In this document: piece by piece, positions 53,071-61,401 of the stretch
Position numbering within the stretch: position 1 is the first letter of the stretch
How the letters are laid out: each line of letters starts with the position of its first letter
Made by a program: the position numbers and the translations under genes
The notes under the pieces: generated by a model
The model's input: only the letters and a program-made list of their open reading frames with translations
Database searches by the model: none
What the model was told of the DNA's origin: nothing
NCBI RefSeq assembly: GCF_001664485.1
Contig: NZ_CP013635.1
Location: 434,001-498,000 of the forward strand
Origin: Rhizobium sp. N324
GTDB lineage: Bacteria; Pseudomonadota; Alphaproteobacteria; Rhizobiales; Rhizobiaceae
Length of the DNA: 64,000 nt
Direction: 5' to 3'

Positions 53071-53451
53071 TCAGCGATCTCTCGCTTTCCGGCCGCGTGC
53101 GCTCGGCTTTACCGGCACGCTTTTGCCGTACTCGTTCCACCATGCCGTCAAAGCATCCATCGTGGGGCCGAGGCCCCGCGCTTTTTGCGTGATCTCATAT
53201 TCGACGCGCGGAGGAACCTCCGCGAATATGGTGCGGGATACCAAACCGTCCGCTTCGAGTTCGCGAAGTTGCGCCGTCAGCATGTGTTGGGTGATGCCGG
53301 GGATAGCCTTTCTCAATGCGCCGAACCGATAGATCCGCTGATTGAGCAGCCACATGATTTCCAGCTTCCATTTGCCGGAAAGCAGCGCGAAGGCTCGCCG
53401 CATCTCTTCATGCATATTGACTTCTTCTTCGCCCATAGTCTGCTTTTCCAT
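53071..53451 (-). CDS. HxlR-family transcriptional regulator
   Basis: This 126-residue winged-helix regulator has the HxlR core (ALLSGKWKLEIMWLLNQRIY, RFGALRKAIPGITQHMLTAQ, LRELEADGLVSRTIFAEVPP, RVEYEITQKARGLGPTMDAL). Such proteins often sense electrophiles or redox stress and control divergent oxidoreductase genes, which fits the DoxX-like and SDR genes to the right. Start uncertain: ATG 53451 overlaps the operator-like site, while ATG 53436 has a GGAAAAG site. It is convergent with putR (12-bp gap). Confidence 0.88.
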   Translation of the reverse strand: MEKQTMGEEEVNMHEEMRRAFALLSGKWKLEIMWLLNQRIYRFGALRKAIPGITQHMLTAQLRELEADGLVSRTIFAEVPPRVEYEITQKARGLGPTMDALTAWWNEYGKSVPVKPSARGRKARDR

Positions 53452-53480
53452 ACTAACAGCAAGTAAATCATCCTACTTGC
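53451..53480. promoter_or_regulatory. HxlR-type operator, TACT-N7-AGTA plus inverted repeat
   Basis: TACT (53451-53454) and AGTA (53462-53465) are separated by 7 bp, the spacing described for DUF24/HxlR regulators such as YodB. An overlapping 7-bp inverted repeat, GCAAGTA (53459-53465) and TACTTGC (53474-53480), has an 8-bp spacer. Both lie at the 5' end of the HxlR gene and in front of the divergent DoxX-like gene. Confidence 0.5.
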
Positions 53481-53605
53481 AAATATAAATATTAGACGAC
53501 ATTTCTCTGCATGCACAGAGGAGCGCAGGAAAAGCGCCTCTCAAAACAAACCGACAGACTCGACGAGAGGAATGTTGCTGCGTGGGCAGCGGCAGGGATG
53601 AATTC

Positions 53606-53998
53606 ATGCCTGAATATTACGTCTACTGGATCAGCACGGCACTTCTGTCCGCGCTCTACCTCGCCTCAGCCACCATCTATGTCGCCAAGCGAGACTGGGT
53701 TCGCCAGGTTCTGGCGGAACTCGGATACAAGGCTTCCTATCTCATTCCATTCATGATCGTCATCAAGGTTCTCGGCCCGGTCGCGATCCTTTCACGCGTC
53801 AGCATGCCGCTCAGCGATCTCGCCTATGCCGGCATCTTCTTCCACCTGCTGCTCTCGGGCCTCGCGCATATCGGCGTTCGAAAACCCGCTGGCGCCTTGC
53901 CCGCGGCGATCGGCTTGGCGCTGCTCGTCACCTCGTTCATGACGCAGAACGACGCCCGCATGGTCCCCTCCCCCTACGTTCACGCCGCTATGCGCTGA
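53606..53998 (+). CDS. DoxX-like membrane protein
   Basis: This 130-residue protein has four membrane helices (near 5-24, 43-63, 74-92, 97-115) and the motif YVAKRDWVRQVLAELGYKAS typical of DoxX-like small membrane proteins. Family members assist in quinone or thiol redox processes, but the precise role is unknown. ATG 53606 is chosen with CAGGGA upstream; a GTG 24 bp earlier is possible. The SDR gene follows after 36 bp, so the two form an operon under the divergent HxlR regulator. Confidence 0.75.
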   Translation: MPEYYVYWISTALLSALYLASATIYVAKRDWVRQVLAELGYKASYLIPFMIVIKVLGPVAILSRVSMPLSDLAYAGIFFHLLLSGLAHIGVRKPAGALPAAIGLALLVTSFMTQNDARMVPSPYVHAAMR

Positions 53999-54034
53999 CG
54001 TCCAATAACCCCAACCCCAATCAAGGAGATAGAG

Positions 54035-54781
54035 ATGGGTCGACTCAATGGAAAAGTTGCCATCGTCACAGGCGCAAGCCGCGGCATTGGCCGCGCCACT
54101 GCAAAGCTCTTTGCCTCCGAAGGCGCAAAGGTCGCAATTCTCTCGCGAACATCAGAAGGCGTCGAACGTGTCGTCGCAGAGATCGTCGAAGCGGGCGGCG
54201 CGGCACTCGGCGTCATCTGCGACGTCGGAGAGACCGACCGGATCACGGCCGCGGTGGACAAGGTTGTCGCCGCATATGGCCGCATCGACATTCTCGTGAA
54301 CAACGCTTTCGATGGTTCCGCGGTCTTGTCTTCGGTTGTCGACCTCTCGGTCGAGCAGTTGCAACGGAACTTCCACACCGGGCCGATCGCCTATCTGCGC
54401 TTCATGCAGGCTTGCTATCCTCACCTGAGGGAAAGCGGAGAAGGCCGTATCATCAACTTCGGCTCGATGGCGGCCACCAGCGGACTGGCCGGTTATGGCC
54501 CTTACAACATGGCCAAGGAGGCAGTGCGCGCGCTGACCCGCACGGCGGCACGCGAATGGGGGGCCGACAAGATCACGGTGAATAACGTCCTGCCGATCGC
54601 GGACACCTGGGGCGCTGCCGAAAAGGAGGTTCCTCCGCCAGCAAATGCCCTCGCTCGTTTCGGCTCGCCGGAAGAGGACATTGCGCCGGTCGTCCTGTTC
54701 CTTGCCAGCAAAGATTCGCAGTTCATCACCGGTTACAGCCTTACTCCGGACGGCGGCGCCATCATCGACAGCGCTCGGTAA
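54035..54781 (+). CDS. Short-chain dehydrogenase/reductase
   Basis: This 248-residue NAD(P)-dependent SDR has the cofactor motif TGASRGIG (11-18), NNAFDGSA in place of the usual NNAG, and catalytic residues S (INFGSMAATSG) and YxxxK (YGPYNMAKEAVRAL). The substrate is not evident. The NNAF variant changes the usual glycine after the second Asn-Ala. A GGAG site lies 6-9 bp before the ATG. A terminator follows, so this ends the two-gene operon with the DoxX-like gene. Confidence 0.88.
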   Translation: MGRLNGKVAIVTGASRGIGRATAKLFASEGAKVAILSRTSEGVERVVAEIVEAGGAALGVICDVGETDRITAAVDKVVAAYGRIDILVNNAFDGSAVLSSVVDLSVEQLQRNFHTGPIAYLRFMQACYPHLRESGEGRIINFGSMAATSGLAGYGPYNMAKEAVRALTRTAAREWGADKITVNNVLPIADTWGAAEKEVPPPANALARFGSPEEDIAPVVLFLASKDSQFITGYSLTPDGGAIIDSAR

Positions 54782-54794
54782 TGGCCGGTGATCT

Positions 54795-54821
54795 AGGGGC
54801 GCAACAGGTTGCGCCCCTTTG
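54795..54821 (+). terminator. Rho-independent terminator after the SDR gene
   Basis: AGGGGCGCAA (54795-54804) pairs with TTGCGCCCCT (54809-54818) around a 4-nt loop and is followed by TTGT, giving a TTT run at 54818-54820. It begins 13 bp after the SDR stop. Confidence 0.8.
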
Positions 54822-54941
54822 TCCAATCGACCGCTCGATCCGGTCTTGCTTTCGCACGAATCACACCATCTGATGCACTGCAAGGCAGGGTCGCTGACGC
54901 CAGACGGACGGTCGGCGGTCGACATCGATAGTGAGGAACAG

Positions 54942-56594
54942 ATGGATCACGCCAACAGCCCGCAAGCATCGGCGAACGAGCAACGGGAAGCGCGGAGGCT
55001 TCAATTTCTTCCCTGGGAGCGCATCGCGGCAGATCTCGATCACCCCGCTCACCTCGCCCGCAAGGCAGAACTCAGGCGCTCATGCGGCGCCGAATTGGCC
55101 GACACGTCCTATATAGCCGAACAGGCCGCGATCTTCACCGAAAGCCTGACGGTGGGCGAGCGGTCCTGGATTGCGGGGCACGCGCTGGTTCGGGGTGATG
55201 TGATCCTCGGCGACGATTGCTCGATCAACCCCTATGCCTGCGTTTCCGGCAAGGTGACCTGCGGCAATGGGGTCCGGATCGCCTCGCATGCGTCGATCGT
55301 CGGCTTCAATCATGGCTTCGATGATCCTGATCGTCCCATCCATCGCCAGGGCGTCGTCAGCCTCGGCATTGTGATTGGCAATGATGTCTGGATCGGCGCC
55401 AATTGCGTGATCCTCGATGGCGTCACCATTGGAAGCGGCGCGGTGATCGCCGCCGGGGCTGTGGTCACGCAGGACATCCCCGCCTTGTCTATTGCCGGCG
55501 GCGTGCCGGCAAAGGTGCTGCGGCGCCGCGGTGCGGCGGCCAGGAAATCCGGCGCTGCGGATATCGAAGATCAGTTGCTCAGGCTTGGCCAGCAAGCGAA
55601 AGAGCAATGGCCGGACATTCTCGCACGCTGGAAAACACCTGAGGCCTATGAATCACTGGAAGCGGACGGCATCAGGCGACCGGCGATCCGGCATCTCTGC
55701 GATGCAATCGAGATCGCAGCCGGCTTCGGCCATATGCCGCCCGGGCTCGATCGGTCGGAGACCATCGACCTTCTCCAAGGTCTCCAGGACGAGGAGACGG
55801 GCCTTTTCCCGGAAGAGCATTCGCACGTGCATGGCCGGACGTTGAGGGAGGATCCGAAAGCGCTCTACAATGTGCTTTCGGTCGGCTATGCGCTTGAACT
55901 GCTCGGCTCCGGGCCACGGCATCCCTTCCCAGCGGCGCAACTCGATGCTGACGAGTTGGAGCACTGGTTAGGCGCCCTACCCTGGTCGAGCCGGGCATGG
56001 CACGCCGGCAGCGTGGTCGACGCCATCGGAACCGCCATCTATTTCAATGCCAAGTCTTTCGGCATCAGAGATTCGCGCCGGCTGCTCTTCGAGTGGCTGA
56101 GCCGCCATGCCAACAGAGTCTCGGGCCTATGGGGCGAACCGACGGCGCTCGAAGGGTGGCTCCAGCCGGTGAACGGCTTTTACCGTCTGACACGCGGCAC
56201 CTACGCGCAGTTCGGCATGCCGCTCCCGCACCCGCACGCCGCGCTCGAAACGGTTCACCTCAATTACCGCAATCACAAGGGCTTCGCGGCTCAGAAATAC
56301 AATGCCTGCAACCTACTCGACACGATCCATCCGTTGCTGTTGATTGCCCGGCAGACCGATTACCGGCGGGCCGATGGCGAGGCGATTGCCCGCAATCTCA
56401 TTTCACGAGCCCCGGATAGATGGCGGGATGGCGAAGGATTCCCTTTCGCCGACGGTGGCGAACCGAGCTTGCAGGGCACGGAAATGTGGCTTTCGGTCAT
56501 TCACCTGGCGGCCGATTTCCTCGGCCTGTCGGATCGCTTCGCCTTCGTGCCGAAGGGCGTGCACCGGACGGCAACTCCGGGGTTGGGCTTGTAG
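54942..56594 (+). CDS. Hexapeptide-repeat acyltransferase fused to an all-alpha domain
   Basis: This 550-residue protein has two parts. Residues about 55-195 are a left-handed beta-helix of the maltose/galactoside acetyltransferase type ([60 protein letters not shown]) with likely catalytic H124 (GFNHGFDD). Residues about 215-550 form a helical domain with [37 protein letters not shown] and [20 protein letters not shown], suggestive of an alpha/alpha-toroid as in cyclases or glycosidases. I know no named family with this order. It probably acetylates a sugar or glycoside; the second domain may bind or trim it. ATG 54942 follows GAGGA. Confidence 0.7.
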   Translation: MDHANSPQASANEQREARRLQFLPWERIAADLDHPAHLARKAELRRSCGAELADTSYIAEQAAIFTESLTVGERSWIAGHALVRGDVILGDDCSINPYACVSGKVTCGNGVRIASHASIVGFNHGFDDPDRPIHRQGVVSLGIVIGNDVWIGANCVILDGVTIGSGAVIAAGAVVTQDIPALSIAGGVPAKVLRRRGAAARKSGAADIEDQLLRLGQQAKEQWPDILARWKTPEAYESLEADGIRRPAIRHLCDAIEIAAGFGHMPPGLDRSETIDLLQGLQDEETGLFPEEHSHVHGRTLREDPKALYNVLSVGYALELLGSGPRHPFPAAQLDADELEHWLGALPWSSRAWHAGSVVDAIGTAIYFNAKSFGIRDSRRLLFEWLSRHANRVSGLWGEPTALEGWLQPVNGFYRLTRGTYAQFGMPLPHPHAALETVHLNYRNHKGFAAQKYNACNLLDTIHPLLLIARQTDYRRADGEAIARNLISRAPDRWRDGEGFPFADGGEPSLQGTEMWLSVIHLAADFLGLSDRFAFVPKGVHRTATPGLGL

Positions 56595-56609
56595 CTTTGG
56601 CCTTCTCCA

Positions 56610-57497
56610 TCAACCGTGCAGCGATGCCGTCAGCCAGGCGGCGGCGAGATCGCGGGCGTTGCTGCGCTTGGCTTTGACGGGCACGATGACATTGTAACGG
56701 CCTTCGGCGGCAAGCTCGCTGCTGTCGACCTGCACCAGGGTTCCATCCTCCAGAAACGTGCCGACCAGCATGCGCCATCCCAGCGCGATCCCCTGCCCGG
56801 CACGGGCGGCGGCGATGGTTTCGGTATAGTGGTTGAACCGAAGCGATGGCTTGACTTCGATATTGGCGCCAATCAGCGAAACCCATTGCGACCAGTTGTA
56901 CCAGGACCGATCGACAACGTCCGTTTCGATGAATTCCTCGGCCGAACCCAGCGGCCCATCTCCTCGGCGCCTGAGATAATCCGGAGAGCAGACGGGGGAA
57001 ATGACGTCGCCGCGCGAGGCGATGACGGTGCCGTCGCTGAAGGGCGGCAGGCCGTAGCGGATCGCCACATCGACCTCTCCGCCGTCGAGCGCAATCGGGC
57101 TGTCCTGCGATATCACCCGCACCAGAATGCCGGGATTGGCCCGGCGGAATTCGGCAAGCCGCGGCAGCAGCCAGAACGAAGAGAAGGCGACGGTCGCGCC
57201 GATCGTCACCACGTCCTGGCTGCGCGACTGCATCGCCTCAACGCTTTCGGCGATATCGGCAAAGCTCTTTGCGAGCGTCGCTCCAAGGCTGATGCACGCC
57301 GCCGTCGGCTCGATCGCCCGGTGTTTGCGCACAAACAGCGCCTGGCCGAACTCCTCTTCCAGTAGCGCAATCTGCCTGCTGACCGCGGCCTGGGTGACGC
57401 CGAGCTCGGTTGCGGCCGTGGTGAAGCTTTTCCTGCGCAGCACCGCCTCCAGGGTCACCAGCGCCGTCAGCGACGGAAGCCGTCTTCGAAATTGCAT
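56610..57497 (-). CDS. LysR-family transcriptional regulator (GcvA-like)
   Basis: This 295-residue regulator has an N-terminal winged HTH (LEAVLRRKSFTTAATELGVT, then QAAVSRQIALLEEEFGQALF) and an effector domain of the GcvA type (about 95-290). It is divergent from the Rieske oxygenase gene with 110 bp between them, so it likely controls that betaine-type operon. It converges tail-to-tail with the acyltransferase gene (15-bp gap). A second regulator (GlxA type at 61399) lies at the other end, so the locus may have two inputs. Confidence 0.9.
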   Translation of the reverse strand: MQFRRRLPSLTALVTLEAVLRRKSFTTAATELGVTQAAVSRQIALLEEEFGQALFVRKHRAIEPTAACISLGATLAKSFADIAESVEAMQSRSQDVVTIGATVAFSSFWLLPRLAEFRRANPGILVRVISQDSPIALDGGEVDVAIRYGLPPFSDGTVIASRGDVISPVCSPDYLRRRGDGPLGSAEEFIETDVVDRSWYNWSQWVSLIGANIEVKPSLRFNHYTETIAAARAGQGIALGWRMLVGTFLEDGTLVQVDSSELAAEGRYNVIVPVKAKRSNARDLAAAWLTASLHG

Positions 57498-57510
57498 CGT
57501 GATGGCCTTT

Positions 57511-57600
57511 TCACATGAGAAAAGATTATGCGAACGTGATTTTTTATGCCGTTGAAAGCCCGATGCTGCAAGAGCAATCTAGGGAAACTCTCACATAAGA
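57511..57600. promoter_or_regulatory. Direct repeat at both ends of the LysR-Rieske intergenic region
   Basis: TCACATGAGA (57511-57520) and TCACATAAGA (57591-57600) match at 9 of 10 positions and start exactly 80 bp apart. The first is 14 bp from the LysR start and the second 8 bp from the oxygenase start. Their position suits a shared activator or repressor that contacts both promoters, though the second may overlap the ribosome site (AAGAGG). Confidence 0.4.
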
Positions 57601-57607
57601 GGTTATC

Positions 57608-58861
57608 ATGCTAAACAGGCTTCCTTCTTCCATTTCGGCCCTGCTCGACTCCCGCGCGGAAGGCCATTCGCTGCCGGCCGGTCTTTATGTCAGAGAGGAC
57701 GTGTTCGAAGCGGATATCGATGTCTTCTTCCACAAGCACTGGATCTGCGTCGGCCTCGACTGTGATGTTCCCGAACCCGGCGACGCCACGGTGATCGATA
57801 TCGGCAAGACGAGCCTGATCCTGCTGCGCGACGACGACGGCGAAATCCGCGTGCTGCACAATGTCTGCCGCCATCGCGGCTCCCGTCTTCTCAACCCGGG
57901 CAAGACGATCGTTTCGAAGCTCGTCTGTCCCTATCACACCTGGACCTACGAGCCGACGGGCGAGCTCAGCTACGCCCCCCATATGGGCAAGGATTTCGAC
58001 AAGGATTGTCACGGTCTGAAGCCCGTTACCTTCAAATCGATCGGCGGCCTGATTTACGTCTGCCTGTCCGACAATCCACCCGAGGACATTGCCGGCCTCG
58101 AACAGGCAATGGTCGAGCGCCTCGCGCCCTACGATATCCGCAATGCCAAGATCGCCCACCAGACCGACGTCATCGAGGACGGCAACTGGAAGCTGACGAT
58201 GGAGAACAATCGCGAGTGCTATCACTGCTCCGCCAACCATCCGGAGCTTTGCGTCTCCTTCGTCGATCTCGACTTCGGCTTCGATCCCGAAACGCTGAGC
58301 CCGGAAGATCGCGAACAGGCCGAGGAGCATTTCCGGCTTTACGAGGCGCGCACGCAGGCATGGGAAGCCGATGGCTTCCCGTCGGCTGCCGTCGAGCAGC
58401 TTTCCGACTGCGCCACGAATTTCCGCACGCAACGGCTGATCATATCGGGCGCAGGCGAATCCCAGACCCACGACGCCACCGCCGCTTCGTCGAAGCTCCT
58501 CGGGCAGATGATCCGTAAGGATCTCGGCGACACGCATCTCTGGGGTCATAACAGCTGGAACCACTTCATGGGCGACCATGCCGTCGTGGCAACCGTCATC
58601 CCGCTCTCGGCCGGCAAGACGCTGGTGAGAACCAAGTGGCTGGTGCACAAGGACGCCGTCGAAGGGGTCGATTACGATCTCGACAAGCTGACGGATGTCT
58701 GGGTTGCAACGACGGACCAGGACGCCGATCTCGTCGCCCGTTCCCATGCCGGGGCTCTCGATCCCGCCTATCGGCCAGGCCCCTATTCCCGCTTTTCCGA
58801 GACGAACCTCGACAAGTTCGCCACCTGGTACATCGACCGGATGCGCGCTCATGGATACTAG
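57608..58861 (+). CDS. Rieske non-heme iron oxygenase, glycine betaine/stachydrine demethylase-like (GbcA/Stc2 type)
   Basis: This 417-residue oxygenase alpha subunit has a Rieske site C87-x-H89 and C107-x2-H110 (NVCRHRGSRLL, LVCPYHTWTYEP) and the mononuclear iron site in NRECYHCSANHPE (H206, H211, with E203 as the bridging acid instead of Asp). That glutamate marks the N-demethylating betaine branch (GbcA, Stc2, CntA). It should strip a methyl group from a betaine as formaldehyde. The reductase gene overlaps its end by 11 bp. Whether the substrate is glycine betaine, proline betaine or hydroxyproline betaine is unresolved. Confidence 0.88.
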   Translation: MLNRLPSSISALLDSRAEGHSLPAGLYVREDVFEADIDVFFHKHWICVGLDCDVPEPGDATVIDIGKTSLILLRDDDGEIRVLHNVCRHRGSRLLNPGKTIVSKLVCPYHTWTYEPTGELSYAPHMGKDFDKDCHGLKPVTFKSIGGLIYVCLSDNPPEDIAGLEQAMVERLAPYDIRNAKIAHQTDVIEDGNWKLTMENNRECYHCSANHPELCVSFVDLDFGFDPETLSPEDREQAEEHFRLYEARTQAWEADGFPSAAVEQLSDCATNFRTQRLIISGAGESQTHDATAASSKLLGQMIRKDLGDTHLWGHNSWNHFMGDHAVVATVIPLSAGKTLVRTKWLVHKDAVEGVDYDLDKLTDVWVATTDQDADLVARSHAGALDPAYRPGPYSRFSETNLDKFATWYIDRMRAHGY

Positions 58862-59942
58862 GACCCCGCAAGTGCTGCTCGCAAAGGCCGCCCGTCACGA
58901 CGTCTGGAATCCTGAGGAAGACGATGCGCTCGTCTGCCTCGACGTCCAGCAGGAGACCCACGACGTCAAGACCTTCACCTTCGCCTCCCCTAACGGCAAG
59001 CGCTTCGCCTTCAAGGCCGGCCAGTATTTTCTCTTCGACCTCGAGCACAATGGAGAGGCGGAAAGCCGGTGCTACAGCATCTCCTCTTCGCCGCATCGCA
59101 CGAACGCCTTCTCCGTCACGGTGAAGCGCGTTCCGGGCGGCAAGATCTCCAACTGGCTGCACGATACGCTGGTTCCGGGCGCCTCCGTCAAGGCGAACGG
59201 CCCGCTCGGCCATTTCGTCCGGTCGGAGGCGTCGAAGCCAAAACTTCTGCTGCTCTCGGGTGGCTCCGGCATCACCCCGGTCATGTCCATTCTGCGGGAA
59301 CTTGCCGACAGCTGCGAACCCGCCGACGTTGTCTTCATGCATGCGGCGCGCACGCCGCAGGATCTGATCTTCCGCGACGAACTCGCCTGCATCGCCCGTA
59401 GATTGAAGGGCCTTCGGCTCCACCTCCTGCCGGAGACCGTTGCGGGCGAGGCGTCCTGGCCGGGTCTCACCGGGCGTATTTCGGCAGACTATGTCAGGCT
59501 TGCGGTTTCCGATATCGCCGAGCGGACGGTGATGTGCTGCGGCCCCGCCCCGTTCATGGCGGCCGCACGCAGCATTTCTGCCGAACTCGGCGTTCCCGCC
59601 GCGCATTATCTGGAGGAAAGCTTCGACGCCGCCGTCATCGACGAACCGGAAATACCTGCCGTTCAGGAGGCGGCCGCCAAGGTCTTTCAGGTCACCTTCT
59701 CCAAGCAGGCCCGCAGCATCGAGGTAACAGGCGATCAAAGCGTGCTCTCTTGCGCGAAGAAGTCGGGTGTCAGGATTCCATCCTCCTGCGCCAACGGCGT
59801 CTGCGGCACCTGCAAGTCGAAGCTCACGTCAGGCACGGTCGACATGAACCATAATGGCGGCATCCGCCAGAGGGAAATCGACGCCGGCTTTTTCCTGCCC
59901 TGCTGCTCGAAGCCGCTCAGCGATCTCGTCATCGAACGCTGA
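58851..59942 (+). CDS. Ferredoxin-reductase subunit of the betaine demethylase (GbcB-like)
   Basis: This 363-residue protein has an FAD-binding barrel (about 20-120; ESRCYSISSSPHR), an NAD-binding domain (about 125-245; LLLSGGSGITPVMSILRELA), and a C-terminal plant-type 2Fe-2S domain with cysteines in PSSCANGVCGTCKSKL and LPCCSKPLSD. It passes electrons from NAD(P)H to the Rieske oxygenase. The ATG at 58851 lies inside the oxygenase gene (11-bp overlap), giving coupled synthesis. The earlier part of the frame is shadow of that gene. Confidence 0.92.
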   Translation: MDTRTPQVLLAKAARHDVWNPEEDDALVCLDVQQETHDVKTFTFASPNGKRFAFKAGQYFLFDLEHNGEAESRCYSISSSPHRTNAFSVTVKRVPGGKISNWLHDTLVPGASVKANGPLGHFVRSEASKPKLLLLSGGSGITPVMSILRELADSCEPADVVFMHAARTPQDLIFRDELACIARRLKGLRLHLLPETVAGEASWPGLTGRISADYVRLAVSDIAERTVMCCGPAPFMAAARSISAELGVPAAHYLEESFDAAVIDEPEIPAVQEAAAKVFQVTFSKQARSIEVTGDQSVLSCAKKSGVRIPSSCANGVCGTCKSKLTSGTVDMNHNGGIRQREIDAGFFLPCCSKPLSDLVIER

Positions 59943-59981
59943 GCGACACCGCGTCAATCACCAACAACAGGAATCACGCGG

Positions 59982-61262
59982 ATGCTGCGAGACGACAACG
60001 ATTCCGTCGAGCTGAGCGGCTCGACCGTCTTCAAGGATGAGCGAAAGCAGGCCTACCTCAATCCCGATGGCGCGGACCGGCCGCTCATCAGTCCGGTGCC
60101 GGCGGCCACACTCGACCGGGCACGCCGCTACCGGCTGGCGCGGCTGCGCATGAAGATGCGCGAATGGGATTGCGGCGCCCTGCTGCTCTACGATCCCGTC
60201 AACATCCGCTATGCCTTCGACTCGTCGAATATGAGCATCTGGACGATGCATAATCCGTCGCGTTACGCGCTGATCCTGGCCGACGGCCCAGCCATCATGT
60301 TCGAATTCGAAGGCGCCGAACATGTCGATGACGGGCTGCCCGGCATCGACGAGATCCGGCCGTCGAAATCCTGGATCTTCTTCACCGCCGGCAACCTCAT
60401 CGAACCCCGCCTGAAAGCCTGGGCAGACGAGGTCGCGGACCTGGTGACCGGGAATGGTGACAACAGGCGCATCGCCGTGGACAGGCTCGAACCATCAGGC
60501 GCCTTCGAACTCACCGAACGCGGCTTTACCCTTCTCGACGGCCAGGAGCTCGCCGAACGGGCGCGGTCGATCAAAAGCGCCGACGAAATCGAGCTGATGC
60601 GCTGGACGATCCGCGTCTGCGAAGCCGGCATGGCGCGGATGTACGAGGTTTCCGAGCCCGGCCGCACCGAGCGGGAGATCTGGGCCGAACTGCACTTCGA
60701 AAATGCCCGCAGCGGCGGCGAGTGGCTGGAGACCAAGCTGCTGACCGGGGGCGCGAGAACCAATCCCTGGTATCAGGAATGTTCCGATTACGTCGTCAAG
60801 CGCGGCGAGATGATCTCCTTCGACACCGACATGATCGGCCCCTACGGCTATTGCGCCGACCTCTCGCGCTCATGGACCTGTGGCCATGTCGCGATGAATG
60901 CCAAACAGAAGGAGCTTTACGCGGCAGCCAGAGATCAGATCGAACACAATCTGTCGGTCATCCGGCCCGGCATGACGTTCCGCGAATTCAACGAATTGTC
61001 GTGGCAGATCCCGGAGAAATATCAGCCCTATCGCTACACGCTCGCCTTGCACGGCACCGGCATGGCGGACGAATGGCCGGGCGTGCTCTTGCATCCGGAT
61101 TTCGATCCCGATTTCAGCGGCATCATCGAGGAGAACATGGTGCTCAACGTCGAAAGCCTGATCGCCGAAGCCGGATCGGAGAGCATCAAGCTGGAGACCC
61201 AGGCCCTGATCACATCAAAGGGCGCGGAGCGGCTGGACACCTTTCCGTGGGAAGAGATCTGA
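59982..61262 (+). CDS. M24-family metallohydrolase, DddP-like
   Basis: This 426-residue protein has a creatinase-type N-terminal domain (about 40-190) and a pita-bread M24 domain (about 195-426). Putative metal ligands are D281, D283, D293 (FDTDMIGPYGYCADLSRSW), H357 (LHGTGM), E391 (NVESLIAEAG) and E405 (LETQ). The D-x-D-x9-D pattern and the spacing to the histidine match the DMSP lyase DddP more closely than Xaa-Pro peptidases. Ectoine hydrolase or creatinase are other options. It lies 39 bp after the reductase gene in the betaine operon, so a quaternary-amine or sulfonium substrate is plausible. Confidence 0.78.
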   Translation: MLRDDNDSVELSGSTVFKDERKQAYLNPDGADRPLISPVPAATLDRARRYRLARLRMKMREWDCGALLLYDPVNIRYAFDSSNMSIWTMHNPSRYALILADGPAIMFEFEGAEHVDDGLPGIDEIRPSKSWIFFTAGNLIEPRLKAWADEVADLVTGNGDNRRIAVDRLEPSGAFELTERGFTLLDGQELAERARSIKSADEIELMRWTIRVCEAGMARMYEVSEPGRTEREIWAELHFENARSGGEWLETKLLTGGARTNPWYQECSDYVVKRGEMISFDTDMIGPYGYCADLSRSWTCGHVAMNAKQKELYAAARDQIEHNLSVIRPGMTFREFNELSWQIPEKYQPYRYTLALHGTGMADEWPGVLLHPDFDPDFSGIIEENMVLNVESLIAEAGSESIKLETQALITSKGAERLDTFPWEEI

Positions 61263-61270
61263 GGTGCGGT

Positions 61271-61401
61271 TAAAGCATGTCGCGCAAAAGTGTGCTGCGG
61301 TTTTGCCAGGCAAAGCGCGAAGCGCTTTTGCGGCAACGACATGCGAAAAAACAAAGACCTAAAGCGCAAGGAGCGAATCTGAAAGATCGCGAAGCGCTTT
61401 A
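61271..61401. repeat. Dispersed rhizobial intergenic repeat
   Basis: This 131-bp block begins TAAAGCATGTCGCGCAAAAG and ends in GCGCTTTA, and includes ACGACATGC and ACAAAGACCTAAAGCGC segments. I recognise the whole as a repeat that recurs in Rhizobium intergenic DNA. An inner inverted repeat (AAAGCGC near 61312 with GCGCTTT near 61322) is present. The right end overlaps the stop codon of the GlxA-type gene (61399-61401). Confidence 0.7.
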
